DNA of 64,000 bases from CALRQJ02 sp943370285 (GCA_943370285.1 CALRQJ020000002.1:1-64000), one strand, 5' to 3'. Shown: positions 33,870 through 44,357, counted from the stretch's first letter. Notes: a model not told the origin generated them from the letters alone. Numbers and translations: made by a program.

Positions 33870-34928
33870 ATGAAAATTGTTTTAATAAATGATCAATTGA
33901 ATGCCGGTGGCGCTGAAAAAGTACTGGTATTTATTGCTAATATGTTGAAGGCAAAAGGTCACGAAGTTGTTGTAGTGCTATATTTAGGAAAAGCGGCACT
34001 GGATAAACAAATTGATGCTACCATTCCAATTTATTATCTACATAGAAAAGGCAGGTTTGATTTAACTGCCATGAAAAAATTAAAAGCACTGGTTAAAGAT
34101 GCAGACATAGTGCATGTTCATTCTCGATACAATCTCAGGTTTTACATGATGGCTAAAATTTTACAATCCATCAACAAACCAAAAATCGTTTTCCATGAAC
34201 ATATGCCAAGGTTTACGATTGACCAATTCACCAAATTTTTGTTTTCGAAAGTGCATGCTTATGCCGCGGTGTTGCAATCCATGACCAATTGGGTATTGCA
34301 GGATAAGTTGGTAAAACCTAGCAATGTTTATTATCTCCCCAATGCCGTTGCTGCGCCAAAAAGCAAATTGATAAAGCAAGCAAAACCCGGCAGTATAGTG
34401 ATGGTAGGAAACTTTTGGCATTTAAAAAATCAACTGTTTGCTTTAGATGTTTTGTTGCAATTGCCGGAGCATTTCACACTCGATATCTATGGTATGGTGT
34501 ACGAAGCAGATTATCACCAACAACTAAAAGAAAAGATTACTGCAACAGGATTATCGCATCGAGTTCAACTGATAGAAGGCGTAACGGATATCTATTCCGT
34601 TTTAGGAAAATATGACTTTGCCTGGCATACTTCCACCTCTGAAACCGGGCCATTGGTGTTGATAGAATATATGCATGCCGATTTGCCTTTTGTTTGTTCT
34701 AATACCGGCGATGTAGCAGCAGTTTTAAAACAAACCATCCCACAAATTGTGATTGATGGTTTTGATGCCAAACATTGGGCTTCTGTTATTCAAGATCAAT
34801 TAGTTAATGAATCTAAACGAGCACATATACAATCCAATTTACAAGCTATACTTCAAACGAATTATTCAGAATCGGCTTATTACAGTAAGTTGGTTAAGCT
34901 GTACCAAACCGTTTTACAATCGGCCTAA
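33870..34928 (+). CDS. Glycosyltransferase family 4
   Basis: 352 residues. N-terminus MKIVLINDQLNAGGAEKVLV has the GG-AE acceptor loop of GT4 enzymes. The donor domain shows GSIVMVGNFWHLKNQLFALD and TSETGPLVLIEYMHADLPFV with the conserved glutamates. It is tightly packed in the operon (two bases after the acetyltransferase gene). Confidence 0.9.
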   Translation: MKIVLINDQLNAGGAEKVLVFIANMLKAKGHEVVVVLYLGKAALDKQIDATIPIYYLHRKGRFDLTAMKKLKALVKDADIVHVHSRYNLRFYMMAKILQSINKPKIVFHEHMPRFTIDQFTKFLFSKVHAYAAVLQSMTNWVLQDKLVKPSNVYYLPNAVAAPKSKLIKQAKPGSIVMVGNFWHLKNQLFALDVLLQLPEHFTLDIYGMVYEADYHQQLKEKITATGLSHRVQLIEGVTDIYSVLGKYDFAWHTSTSETGPLVLIEYMHADLPFVCSNTGDVAAVLKQTIPQIVIDGFDAKHWASVIQDQLVNESKRAHIQSNLQAILQTNYSESAYYSKLVKLYQTVLQSA

Positions 34929-34943
34929 TTCAAAACATTATAC

Positions 34944-36347
34944 ATGGGCTTTATACACGATAACATTTATCCTTTTTTACCCATTCCATTGCAGAACTTA
35001 GCCATTTCTGCTTTTGGTTATACCTGGCATAAACGAAGGTTCGGTGGCATTTTCGAATCGGAGCTTAAAGGGTATAAAGAAAGGGAATCATACACTCACC
35101 AACAATTACAAGATTATCAAACTATACAGTTACGAAAGGTGTTAACCCATGCGTTTAATACCGTTCCTTATTATCGAGATATATATCAGCTTCATGGTTT
35201 TACTGGTGCTCAATTAGAACAATTTGAATTAAGCGATATCTCCAAACTACCGGCACTAGAAAAAGATACTTTACGCCAATTTGGAAAAACAACACTACTA
35301 TCATCAGTAAGAGAGAAAGGAGGTGAATTTTATGCCAGTAGTGGTAGTACGGGTACCCCAACAAGTATCATGTACTCTTATGCTATGCATCAACGCATAT
35401 CTGCAGGTTACGAAGCAAGGGTAAGGCATTGGGCAGGTGTTAATCATTTCGATGCAAGGGCTATGATTGGTGGTAGAAGAATCATCAAAGATGGAACCGC
35501 CAAGCCACCCTATTATCGGTATAACTTTATCGAAAAGCAGGTGTATTTATCGGCTTATCATATTAGTGAACAAACTGCAGCAGATTATCTGAATGGATTA
35601 ATCAAACACAACACTCAATACATGGTTGGCTATGCCATGTCTAATTTTATTCTTGCCCGATTTTTTAAAGAACTAGGTTTGAAGGCTCCGCAAATGAAAG
35701 CCGTCATCACATCAAGTGAAAAGTTAACACAGCCCATGAGAGCAGTGTTAGAAGAAGTGTATCAATGTAAATCTTATGATGGTTGGAGTGGTGTTGAAAA
35801 TTGTGGATTGATTTCGGAAAATGAACATCGGCAGTTACTGCTAAGCTCAGATACTGCATTAATCGAAATTTTAAAAGCCGATGGAACACCTGCAGGCTCA
35901 GGAGAAATTGGCGAATTATATTGTACCGGTTTTTTAAATTATGACCAACCGTTGATTCGTTATCGCATTGGCGATATGGTACAATTAGCGGCCAATCAAC
36001 ATACTATTTGTGGCAGACCTTTTCCGGTGATTGAAGAAATTATTGGTAGGGTAGAAGATACAGTAATTGGAAAAGATGGTAGAGAAATGGTTCGCTTTCA
36101 CGGCATTTTTGTGAATCTGCCAAACGTAGTGAAAGGACAAGTAGTGCAAGAAGACCTTGATGTTTTCACCGTAAATATTGCAACAAAAGGACTAACAGCA
36201 GAAGAACGGCAATTGATTCAGCAACGCATGGAAAGTCAGTTAGGAAAAATTAAATTGACGATAAATGAATTAGTAGAAATACCGGTTGGCAATAATGGAA
36301 AGTTCAAATCCGTTATATCACATGTAAAGCGAGCCAATAAAGTGTAA
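34944..36347 (+). CDS. CapK/PaaK-like AMP-forming ligase
   Basis: 467 residues. It belongs to the phenylacetate-CoA ligase-like branch of adenylating enzymes, seen as CapK in capsule loci. The P-loop is YASSGSTGTPTSIMYS (about 131-146), followed by YDGWSGVENCGLIS and the adenylate motif LIRYRIGDMVQLA. Such proteins may activate an acid (for example an amino or fatty acid) for attachment to a sugar; the substrate is unknown. It is followed directly by the next GT4 gene with no gap. Confidence 0.87.
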   Translation: MGFIHDNIYPFLPIPLQNLAISAFGYTWHKRRFGGIFESELKGYKERESYTHQQLQDYQTIQLRKVLTHAFNTVPYYRDIYQLHGFTGAQLEQFELSDISKLPALEKDTLRQFGKTTLLSSVREKGGEFYASSGSTGTPTSIMYSYAMHQRISAGYEARVRHWAGVNHFDARAMIGGRRIIKDGTAKPPYYRYNFIEKQVYLSAYHISEQTAADYLNGLIKHNTQYMVGYAMSNFILARFFKELGLKAPQMKAVITSSEKLTQPMRAVLEEVYQCKSYDGWSGVENCGLISENEHRQLLLSSDTALIEILKADGTPAGSGEIGELYCTGFLNYDQPLIRYRIGDMVQLAANQHTICGRPFPVIEEIIGRVEDTVIGKDGREMVRFHGIFVNLPNVVKGQVVQEDLDVFTVNIATKGLTAEERQLIQQRMESQLGKIKLTINELVEIPVGNNGKFKSVISHVKRANKV

Positions 36348-37397
36348 ATGTCTAAACAGTCGAATACCATATTTATAGTTGGATTGTTCTTGTCCGAAAA
36401 AAACAAGGGCAAAATAATGCGTACTGCTGCCGATCAGTTGGCAGAGTTGCTTTGCAAATATGGTTATGACGTTATTACCACCTCATCTGTACTTAATAAA
36501 ATAGCCAGATTAATCGATACACTTTTTTCCATCATCCGGCATAGCCGAAAATATAAGATTGCTATAGTCCCTTTGTATGGAACTTTCGGTAGTTATGTTT
36601 GGGAAACTTCTGCAACTATTCTGCTTAAATTATTGGGAAAAAAAGTAATTATGGTAGTGCATGGAGGCAGCATTCCGGAGAGAATGAAACAGCAGGCTAG
36701 TCGGTATTTGATTCCATTAAAAAAAGCAGATATTGTTGCTTGCCCCTCTAATTTTATACTCACTGCATTAAGAGAACACCAAGTTGAAAGTAGATTAATC
36801 GAAAATGTTATTAACCTACAAGATTATCATTTTCAACAAAAAAAATCGTTTCGGCCAAAACTGCTTTGGATGCGGACTATAGAAGACATTTATAATCCTG
36901 AAATGGCGGTTAGAGTTGCTTCGATTCTAGCAAAAAAATACCCGGACTTTCGTTTGGTAATGGCAGGTTATGATAGAGGTGCCTTAGCAATGACTAAAGC
37001 ATTGGCAACAACTTTAGGAGTAATGGATAAAATTGAATTCCCAGGCTATATCACCAATGAACAAAAAAATCAATTTGCAAAGGAGTTGGATTTTTACATT
37101 TGCACCAACAAAATTGATAATGCTCCTGTCTCTCTTATAGAAATGATGGCATTGGGAATGCCTGTTATCACCGTAAACTCTGGTGGAATTCCCTTTTTAA
37201 TAACCGATGGCTACAATGGTCGAATGGTCAACTTAGATGATGACCAAGCTATGGCAAATGCCATTATTGATATTATTGAAGACCCCATGCAAGGCATTAC
37301 AATTACTACAAATGGCCTTGCATTTGCTCACCGATTTGATGAAACAGCCGTTATAGAAAAATGGCGAACTGCATTTGCTGAATTAAAACAGCAATGA
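36348..37397 (+). CDS. Glycosyltransferase family 4
   Basis: 349 residues. GT4 donor-domain motifs: KKYPDFRLVMAGYDRGALAM and NAPVSLIEMMALGMPVITVNSGG. The N-terminal half has the acceptor domain with KVIMVVHGGSIPERM. The start codon follows the CapK stop directly. A 35-base gap precedes the second AsnB-type gene. Linkage unknown. Confidence 0.9.
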   Translation: MSKQSNTIFIVGLFLSEKNKGKIMRTAADQLAELLCKYGYDVITTSSVLNKIARLIDTLFSIIRHSRKYKIAIVPLYGTFGSYVWETSATILLKLLGKKVIMVVHGGSIPERMKQQASRYLIPLKKADIVACPSNFILTALREHQVESRLIENVINLQDYHFQQKKSFRPKLLWMRTIEDIYNPEMAVRVASILAKKYPDFRLVMAGYDRGALAMTKALATTLGVMDKIEFPGYITNEQKNQFAKELDFYICTNKIDNAPVSLIEMMALGMPVITVNSGGIPFLITDGYNGRMVNLDDDQAMANAIIDIIEDPMQGITITTNGLAFAHRFDETAVIEKWRTAFAELKQQ

Positions 37398-37432
37398 CAC
37401 CACTTTATTCAATTTTTTAATGCAATTACTTC

Positions 37433-39289
37433 ATGTGTGGAATTGCCGGAATACTTTTATACAATAAGGAAAAACAAATAGAGGAGCATAAATTAGTTAA
37501 GCTAAGAGATGCTCTATTTCATCGTGGGCCTGATTATGGTGACCATTTCATTAATGGACATATTGGTTTAGCACATCGTCGGCTCTCTATTCTCGATTTA
37601 TCTGCTGCCGGTAACCAGCCCATGTTTACTGCCGATGGCAGGTATGTTATAGTATTCAATGGTGAGATTTACAATTTCAAACCTTTAAGACAAGAGCTTG
37701 AATTTAAAGGATACACCTTTAGATCTAATTGCGATACAGAAGTTCTGCTTTACCTATATGCAGCTTATGGGCCTGCTATGTTAGATAAGCTAAATGGAAT
37801 GTTTGCGTTTGCCATTTGGGACAAACAAGAACAAGCATTATTTGCTGCTAGAGATCGTATTGGCATAAAACCATTTTATTATACGAATGATAGTAGCGGT
37901 TTCATGTTTGCTTCTGAACCAAAAGCATTTTTCAAATATGGTTATCCAATGGTGATTGATGATAACCATATGGGTGAATTGTTGCTGTACCGTTTTGTTG
38001 CAGGAGAAAATACATTGTTCAAAGGCGTTAAGAAATTATTACCCGGTCATTATATTCATATCAAAGCGAATAATAGTTTTTCTATTACTCGTTGGTGGAC
38101 ATTGGCTGATAAAATCAACAATCATCCAACCATACAACAACCGCAAGACTGGTTTAAACATACATTTGACGATAGTGTTAGAAACCACATGATTAGCGAT
38201 GTTCCTGTTGGGGTTTTGTTAAGCGGTGGTTTGGATTCAAGTTCAATTTGTGCCTCATTGTATGAACAAGGGTATAAAGACATACAAACATTTAATGTTG
38301 GCTTTACAGATTTTGTTGATAATGAATCAGATTTAGCACAGCGATTATCTGCCGATTTTAAATTTCCATTCCATAGTATTGTAGTAGAAGATGAAGACTT
38401 AGCAGAAAACTTAAGTATTGCAAATTATATACATGATGAGCCTTTAGTGCATCAAAATGAACCACAGATTATTGCTATCTCTCGATTTGCAAAAAAACAT
38501 GTTACCGTATTGTTATCTGGCGAAGGCTCTGATGAATTTTTAGGCGGTTATGTTAGATATAAGCCGTTGCAATTTCAACGAATGCATAAGCTCATTCATC
38601 GGATGTTAACATTAACCCCCGATTTATTGAAATCTTATCGACTTAAAAAGTTGCAACGTTATTTCAATGTTACTGATCCGGATATGTTAGTGCTCACCAA
38701 TGCTTCTAACAATTTTCCAGAAGAATTTATTAAAGTCGGTATTAACATAACTGAGATTCATAATGACTACCGAAAAAAAATATTAGCAGAAGCTAAATCT
38801 GTCTATCCAAATAACCCGAGAAGGCAAGCCATGTACTTAGATCAACACACCTATGTATGTTCGCTAAACGATAGAAATGATAGGGCAACCATGGCGGCAT
38901 CAATTGAATGTAGAGTGCCATTTTTAGACCATAGATTAGCGGAGGGGTTAGGCACTTTATCAAACGATTGGTTTTTTAAAGGCAAAAAAAGCAAGTACAT
39001 TCTCAAGCAAGCTTATGCTGCAACACTACCTGATTACATCCTGAATTTTAGAAAAATTGGTTTTTCAGTTCCATGGATAAAATACATTCAGCAAAGTAAA
39101 AGACTAAGTCAGCATTGGAACGACTTGGAAAAATCAGATATTCTGCAACAAGGATTATTAGAACATTTAGATTTCAAAAAGTTAAGAGAACAATCTAGAG
39201 CAGGAGATTTTTCAAGTTTACAACTTAAACGTCAGTTATTCTTTATTTCATTATGGTGGAAACAATACCAAGAAGATTTTAATCCATGA
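37433..39289 (+). CDS. AsnB-type glutamine-dependent amidotransferase 2
   Basis: 618 residues. Glutaminase domain with catalytic Cys2 (MCGIAGILLYNKEKQ), LFHRGPDYG and FNGEIYNFKPLR. The synthetase domain shows VLLSGGLDSSSICASLYEQG (PP-loop, about 260-279) and VLLSGEGSDEFLGGY. It is closer than the protein at 26388 to textbook AsnB but sits among glycosyltransferases, so amidation of a uronic acid or of an amino-acid substituent is as likely as asparagine synthesis. Both cannot be distinguished here. Confidence 0.92.
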   Translation: MCGIAGILLYNKEKQIEEHKLVKLRDALFHRGPDYGDHFINGHIGLAHRRLSILDLSAAGNQPMFTADGRYVIVFNGEIYNFKPLRQELEFKGYTFRSNCDTEVLLYLYAAYGPAMLDKLNGMFAFAIWDKQEQALFAARDRIGIKPFYYTNDSSGFMFASEPKAFFKYGYPMVIDDNHMGELLLYRFVAGENTLFKGVKKLLPGHYIHIKANNSFSITRWWTLADKINNHPTIQQPQDWFKHTFDDSVRNHMISDVPVGVLLSGGLDSSSICASLYEQGYKDIQTFNVGFTDFVDNESDLAQRLSADFKFPFHSIVVEDEDLAENLSIANYIHDEPLVHQNEPQIIAISRFAKKHVTVLLSGEGSDEFLGGYVRYKPLQFQRMHKLIHRMLTLTPDLLKSYRLKKLQRYFNVTDPDMLVLTNASNNFPEEFIKVGINITEIHNDYRKKILAEAKSVYPNNPRRQAMYLDQHTYVCSLNDRNDRATMAASIECRVPFLDHRLAEGLGTLSNDWFFKGKKSKYILKQAYAATLPDYILNFRKIGFSVPWIKYIQQSKRLSQHWNDLEKSDILQQGLLEHLDFKKLREQSRAGDFSSLQLKRQLFFISLWWKQYQEDFNP

Positions 39290-39365
39290 TAATTGAATAG
39301 CATTACAATGAAAAGTACTGTTTTTTCGTTAATCCATTATTCTAAACCATAAAGCTGAAAGCTGA

Positions 39366-40361
39366 ATGCTGCTGTCTATCATTACCCCGGCACTAAACGA
39401 AGAACGCTATATTGCCGAAACCATAGAAAGTTTTATTGCACAGCAATGTCATTCATTTGATATTGAAGTATTGATTTGTGATGGAATGTCAACCGACAGA
39501 ACCAGAGAAATCGTAAAAGAATATGCTGCTATTTACCCTAATGTAAGGTTGATTGATAATCCCGACCGCAAAACACCTTATGCTTTTAATGTTGGATTAA
39601 AAGAGGCCAAAGGTGAGTACATCGCAATTTTAGGAGCCCATGCAAAATTTGATGCTAATTATATTCAAGTTTGTTACGATGAACTCATTAAATCTGGTTC
39701 TGTTGGGTGTTCCGGTAGAATTGTGACTAAATCGGCATTTAATACATTCCCGGCAAAAATTAGTGAATGGGTTATGTTGAGTACGTTTGGTGTATCTTCT
39801 TCCTCTTACCGAACATTGAAAGAAGGTTATTCTCATACCGTTAGTTATCCCATATTCAAAAAACAACCGCTTATTGACTTGGGTGGATACAATGTGTTAT
39901 TAGAAAGAAACCAGGATAATGATATGAATCAACGGTTGTTAGATGCCGGTCATAAATTATTCTGTACCAACAAAACAATGTGTTACTACAGACCGCCGGC
40001 TACGTTAGAACGGTTGTTTCAATACGCATTTAAAAGTGGATTATGGAATGCCAAAAGTTTGTTTCATCATCCAAAATCAATGCGTATTCATCATTTAGTT
40101 CCATTTGTATTTACCAGTTCTATCATAGTGACCGCTATTTTCGGCTTAGCCGAATTCCTGTTTTTCAGTACAACTTATTTCTGGTATCTATTAGCATTTA
40201 TTGTTTGTATGCACTTATTAACCGGCTTGTTATTTACCATGCGTTCATTAAAATATGAGCATGATAGCCGTAAAACAATTCTACCATTTATGTTTTTTGC
40301 TTTTCACTTTTCTTATGGATGGGGTAGTGTGAAGGGTTTTTGGAAAAGCATTTTTAAATAA
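39366..40361 (+). CDS. Glycosyltransferase family 2
   Basis: 331 residues. GT-A start LLSIITPALNEERYIAETIE, then LICDGMSTDRTREIV and KEAKGEYIAILGAHAKF, where the metal-site DxD is replaced by GAH-like residues, as in succinoglycan-type GT2 proteins. Two or three C-terminal hydrophobic helices (about 245-315) anchor it to the membrane. It precedes the aminotransferase gene by eight bases. Confidence 0.9.
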   Translation: MLLSIITPALNEERYIAETIESFIAQQCHSFDIEVLICDGMSTDRTREIVKEYAAIYPNVRLIDNPDRKTPYAFNVGLKEAKGEYIAILGAHAKFDANYIQVCYDELIKSGSVGCSGRIVTKSAFNTFPAKISEWVMLSTFGVSSSSYRTLKEGYSHTVSYPIFKKQPLIDLGGYNVLLERNQDNDMNQRLLDAGHKLFCTNKTMCYYRPPATLERLFQYAFKSGLWNAKSLFHHPKSMRIHHLVPFVFTSSIIVTAIFGLAEFLFFSTTYFWYLLAFIVCMHLLTGLLFTMRSLKYEHDSRKTILPFMFFAFHFSYGWGSVKGFWKSIFK

Positions 40362-40369
40362 TCCATTGT

Positions 40370-41584
40370 ATGAAAATTCCATTTTCGCCACCTTTTGTAG
40401 ATGATGATGTTCGCAACGAAGTACTCGATGCACTAAATAGCGGCTGGATTACCACCGGCCCTAAAGTAAAAGCGTTAGAACAAGAAGTAGCCCGTTGCAC
40501 CGGCATTGAGCAAGTCTTAGGTGTAAATTCAGCTACATCTGGGTTGATGTTGGTCTTACATTGGATGGGTATCACCCGTGGTGATGAAGTGATTGTACCT
40601 GCATACACCTATTGTGCTACAGCATTGTCTGTCATGCATATTGGTGCAAAACCTGTGATGGTAGATGTTGGGGAAGATTTCAATATCAATATCGAAAAAA
40701 TAAGAGCCGCTATCACACCAAAAACAAAAGCCATTATTCCGGTAGATTTTGCCGGATGGCCTTGTGATTATGAGGCTTTATATGGATTGGTAAATGATCC
40801 TAGCATCAAAAGACAGTTTGTCGCAAAAGGCGAAAACCAAGAAAAATTAGGCCGAATTTTTATTCTCTCCGATGCAGCACACTCATATGGAGCCATGTAC
40901 AAAGGTAAACGAACCGGGGCTGTTGCTGATATCACTGTTTTCTCCTTCCACGCCGTAAAAAATTTAACCACAGCCGAAGGTGGAGGCATATGTATTACCA
41001 TGCCGGCTCCTTTTGATAATGCAGAAGTATACAAGACTTTAAGATTGTGGTCATTGAACGGTCAAAACAAAGATGCACTCTCTAAAAGCCAGGCTGGTGG
41101 CTGGCGATACGATATTGTGTATCCTGGTTTTAAGATGAATTTGCCTGACGTTTGTGCAGCTATTGGACTAGCACAAATAAGAAAATACGACAATTTTATC
41201 ATGCTTGAAAGAAAGAGAGTGTTTGACTTTTACAGTACACATTTTGCTTCATTAGATTGGGCTCAATTGCCGCCCTATCATGGCGATGATAAAACCTGTT
41301 GTTATCACTTATATCCACTCCGTATTAAAAATATTAACGAAGCACAAAGAGATCGTATTATTGAATTGATTGCAGCAAAAGGTATTGCTGTAAATGTTCA
41401 TTTTATACCGATGCCTATGCTGAGTGTTTTTAGTCAGATGGGATACAACATTGAAGATTATCCTGTGGCATATGATAATTTTTCTAGAGAAATATCATTA
41501 CCCATCTATCCGCAATTAGATGAAGCACAATGCCAATATATTGTTGATACCGTTAAGTCAGCCACCGCTCAAGTGATCAGCTAA
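40370..41584 (+). CDS. DegT/DnrJ/EryC1-type sugar aminotransferase
   Basis: 404 residues. PLP-dependent aminotransferase of nucleotide-linked keto-sugars. The N-terminus IPFSPPFVDDDVRNEVLDAL and SGWITTGPKVKALEQEV are typical. The PLP lysine is Lys197 in FSFHAVKNLTTAEGGG. Other family motifs are VNSATSGLMLVL and the phosphate-binding DAAHSYG. The natural source of its keto-sugar is the CapD/FlaA1-type 4,6-dehydratase at 42384. It overlaps the phosphoglycosyltransferase gene by one base. Confidence 0.93.
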   Translation: MKIPFSPPFVDDDVRNEVLDALNSGWITTGPKVKALEQEVARCTGIEQVLGVNSATSGLMLVLHWMGITRGDEVIVPAYTYCATALSVMHIGAKPVMVDVGEDFNINIEKIRAAITPKTKAIIPVDFAGWPCDYEALYGLVNDPSIKRQFVAKGENQEKLGRIFILSDAAHSYGAMYKGKRTGAVADITVFSFHAVKNLTTAEGGGICITMPAPFDNAEVYKTLRLWSLNGQNKDALSKSQAGGWRYDIVYPGFKMNLPDVCAAIGLAQIRKYDNFIMLERKRVFDFYSTHFASLDWAQLPPYHGDDKTCCYHLYPLRIKNINEAQRDRIIELIAAKGIAVNVHFIPMPMLSVFSQMGYNIEDYPVAYDNFSREISLPIYPQLDEAQCQYIVDTVKSATAQVIS

Positions 41585-42183
41585 TGGATGTAATTAGATT
41601 GCTAGACATTGTATTTGCCTGCTTTGGTATAGTGGTATTTTCGCCATTCTATATCATTATTAGTATTTGGATAAAACTAACTTCAAAAGGGCCTGTTTTG
41701 TACAATCAAGTTAGGGTTGGCTTGCATGGCAAAGACTTTCGTGTTCATAAGTTTAGAAGTATGTACTTAGATGCCGACAAGAGAGGTTTTTTAACCGTAG
41801 GAGGCAGAGATCCTAGAGTAACACCAGTTGGTTATTATTTACGCAAGTTTAAACTAGACGAATTGCCCCAATTGTTTAATGTATTGAAGGGGGAAATGAG
41901 TTTTGTTGGCCCAAGACCCGAAGTAAGAAAATATGTTGATTTATATACAGCAGAACAAAGTCATGTTTTAACTGTATTACCCGGCATAACAGACTATGCA
42001 TCAATTACTTACAGAAACGAAAACGATCTTTTAGCGGCATCCTCAAACCCCGAGGAGTTGTACATCAAGGAAATTATGCCCCATAAAATTGCCTTGAACA
42101 ACCAATATATCAACAACCGCACAGTAAGTAATTACTTCTCCCTTATACTAAAAACCGTTATCACTTCGTTAAAGGGTAGGTAA
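41584..42183 (+). CDS. Initiating phosphoglycosyltransferase (bacterial sugar transferase)
   Basis: 199 residues, the short monotopic PglC/WcaJ-C type. It transfers the first sugar phosphate onto undecaprenyl phosphate. Motifs: N-terminal re-entrant hydrophobic helix (about 8-30), KFRSMYLDADKRG, DELPQLFNVLKGEMSFVGPRPE with the catalytic DE pair, and LPGITDYASI. The start overlaps the aminotransferase stop (TAATG). The 42184-42383 gap that follows holds no gene but a possible promoter. Confidence 0.94.
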   Translation: MDVIRLLDIVFACFGIVVFSPFYIIISIWIKLTSKGPVLYNQVRVGLHGKDFRVHKFRSMYLDADKRGFLTVGGRDPRVTPVGYYLRKFKLDELPQLFNVLKGEMSFVGPRPEVRKYVDLYTAEQSHVLTVLPGITDYASITYRNENDLLAASSNPEELYIKEIMPHKIALNNQYINNRTVSNYFSLILKTVITSLKGR

Positions 42184-42279
42184 TAAGTTTTGACACTGTT
42201 CAACCAGCCATTATTTATTACCTAAAATCCTTGAAAACAACGTAGCGCAACTTTTAACATTAATCCAACGTCTACATAA

Positions 42280-42287
42280 TAGGTTTG
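42280..42287 (+). promoter_or_regulatory. Possible -7 promoter box before the 4,6-dehydratase gene
   Basis: TAGGTTTG matches TAnnTTTG about 97 bases before the GTG start. No good upstream TTTG box. It would give the last two locus genes their own transcript. Confidence 0.35.
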
Positions 42288-42383
42288 GATAATATAACAA
42301 GTGCAAAGCGATGTTTGCTTGAAATAACGGTGTAAAAACCGATAGTTTTAATCAACAATATCCGTTACCTGACAAAATTTAAG

Positions 42384-44357
42384 GTGGTGAAAAACGTAAG
42401 AAAATTTCTATTACGCAACCGAATTGCTCCAAAATGGATGATTTTCCTTTTGGACCTCTCCATTTGTAGTTTTTCTATTGTTTACGCAAATTATCTGCGT
42501 CTCAACTTCGATTTAAGACTCATTAGTTCTATCGATTTAGTAGATGACTTAGCGGTTTCTATTCTCGTTAATACCATTTTCTTTTACATATTCCGTACTT
42601 ACCACGGCATTATTCGCTTTTCGGGATTTCAAGAAGCCTTCAGAAGTATTGCAGCCGTTTTCTATTCTTTCTTCATTATGTTGCTGCTCAATGTAGCACT
42701 GGGCATTTTTAAATTTGCTCCCTTTACGCCAACTTCTGTTCTATTCATTTATTTCTTTATCTCTTCTTTCTTAGTTTTCGGATATCGCTTATTAGTAAAG
42801 CATTTATATCGTATCAGCATTAATCAAGAAGAAACCATTCACATTGTTATTTATGGTGCTGAATTGAATGGTTCTGTACTTAAAAAAACCATTGAACAAA
42901 CGAGTAACAATCGTTACAAGATTGTTGCTTTCATTGATGATGATGAAAACCTAGTAGGTAAAACCATCGACAATGTAAAGATTTATACGTTCTCTCAGGT
43001 TCAACATGTCATCAAAGCATGGCAAATTAAAATGTTGTTCTTTGCTCGTCAAGATTTTGATTTAGACAAAAAGAACAAAATTGTTGATTACTGTTTAGAG
43101 CATAATATTAAGGTGATGAACATTCCTCCGATGAGAGAATGGTTGCAAGGTCAACTTAATATCAATCAACTGAAAGAAGTTAAAATTGATGAGTTATTGG
43201 GTCGTCCACAAATCAATTTAAAGAATGAGCATGTTACCAACTTGCTTAGAAATAAAAGAATATTAATTACCGGAGCATCAGGTTCAATTGGCAGTGAGTT
43301 AGCTCGTCAAATTGCGGCTATTTATCCATCATCATTAATAGTTTGCGATCAAACCGAAACCGGTTTGTACGAATTAGAATATGAATTACAACAAAAATAT
43401 ACTTTAGGCAACGGCTTAAAAGTGTATTTGGGTGATGTTAAAGACAAAGCTGCTATGCATACTTTGTTTAAATTGTACCAACCCCAAGTTGTGTTTCATG
43501 CAGCAGCTTATAAGCATGTGCCCATGATGGAAAATCATCCATCAGAAGCAGTCCGCAATAACGTTTTAGGTACTAAAACATTGGCTGATTTAAGTGAGTT
43601 GTATGGCGTTGAAAGATTTTTGTTTGTATCAACAGATAAAGCCATCAACCCAACCAATGTAATGGGTGCTTCTAAACGAATTGCTGAAATTTACTGTCAA
43701 GGGTTACAAAATAAATTAGAAGTTCCGGTATTGGCAGAGGATGGCGTCTATCAAATTCCCGGCCTTAAAAAACGTACTAAGTTCATCACCACTCGTTTTG
43801 GTAATGTATTAGGAAGTAATGGTTCTGTTATTCCTCGTTTTCAAGAACAAATTGCAAAAGGCGGCCCCATTACTGTTACGCATCCAGATATCATCCGTTA
43901 TTTCATGACCATTCCGGAAGCTTGCTCTTTAGTATTAGAAGCGGTAACTATGGGTAATGGAGGAGAAGTATTCTTGTTTGATATGGGTGAACCGGTTAAA
44001 ATTCTCGATTTAGCTAAAAAGATGATTCGTTTAGGCGGTATGGTACCCGGCAGAGATATTGATATCAAATTCACCGGTCTTCGTCCTGGCGAAAAATTAT
44101 ATGAAGAGTTATTGAATAAGGAGGAAGAAGTTATTCCAACACACAATAAGAAAATCCTCATTGCTAAAGTAATTGAATACGATTTTAATAAAGTTGCAGC
44201 TAGTATTGACCGATTGGTAGATATTGCAATGGAAAACAAAGATCCGGAGGTAGTAAAGCAAATGAAGCGAATTGTACCAGAGTACATCAGTAATAATTCA
44301 ATTTACGAGTCTATAGATGAAGAAATTGTGAGGCCTTTGCTTACATCTCACGGATAG
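42384..44357 (+). CDS. FlaA1/CapD/PglF-type UDP-sugar 4,6-dehydratase
   Basis: 657 residues. Four N-terminal membrane helices (about 17-130), a CoA-binding-like domain (about 145-270) and an SDR-type dehydratase domain. NAD motif RILITGASGSIGSELARQI begins near residue 291, VVFHAAAYKHVPMMENHPSEA follows, and the catalytic YxxxK is replaced by MGASK near residues 429-433, as in FlaA1/PglF enzymes that make UDP-4-keto-6-deoxy sugars. The start is GTG at 42384 (or the GTG at 42387). Its product probably feeds the DegT aminotransferase. Confidence 0.93.
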   Translation: MVKNVRKFLLRNRIAPKWMIFLLDLSICSFSIVYANYLRLNFDLRLISSIDLVDDLAVSILVNTIFFYIFRTYHGIIRFSGFQEAFRSIAAVFYSFFIMLLLNVALGIFKFAPFTPTSVLFIYFFISSFLVFGYRLLVKHLYRISINQEETIHIVIYGAELNGSVLKKTIEQTSNNRYKIVAFIDDDENLVGKTIDNVKIYTFSQVQHVIKAWQIKMLFFARQDFDLDKKNKIVDYCLEHNIKVMNIPPMREWLQGQLNINQLKEVKIDELLGRPQINLKNEHVTNLLRNKRILITGASGSIGSELARQIAAIYPSSLIVCDQTETGLYELEYELQQKYTLGNGLKVYLGDVKDKAAMHTLFKLYQPQVVFHAAAYKHVPMMENHPSEAVRNNVLGTKTLADLSELYGVERFLFVSTDKAINPTNVMGASKRIAEIYCQGLQNKLEVPVLAEDGVYQIPGLKKRTKFITTRFGNVLGSNGSVIPRFQEQIAKGGPITVTHPDIIRYFMTIPEACSLVLEAVTMGNGGEVFLFDMGEPVKILDLAKKMIRLGGMVPGRDIDIKFTGLRPGEKLYEELLNKEEEVIPTHNKKILIAKVIEYDFNKVAASIDRLVDIAMENKDPEVVKQMKRIVPEYISNNSIYESIDEEIVRPLLTSHG

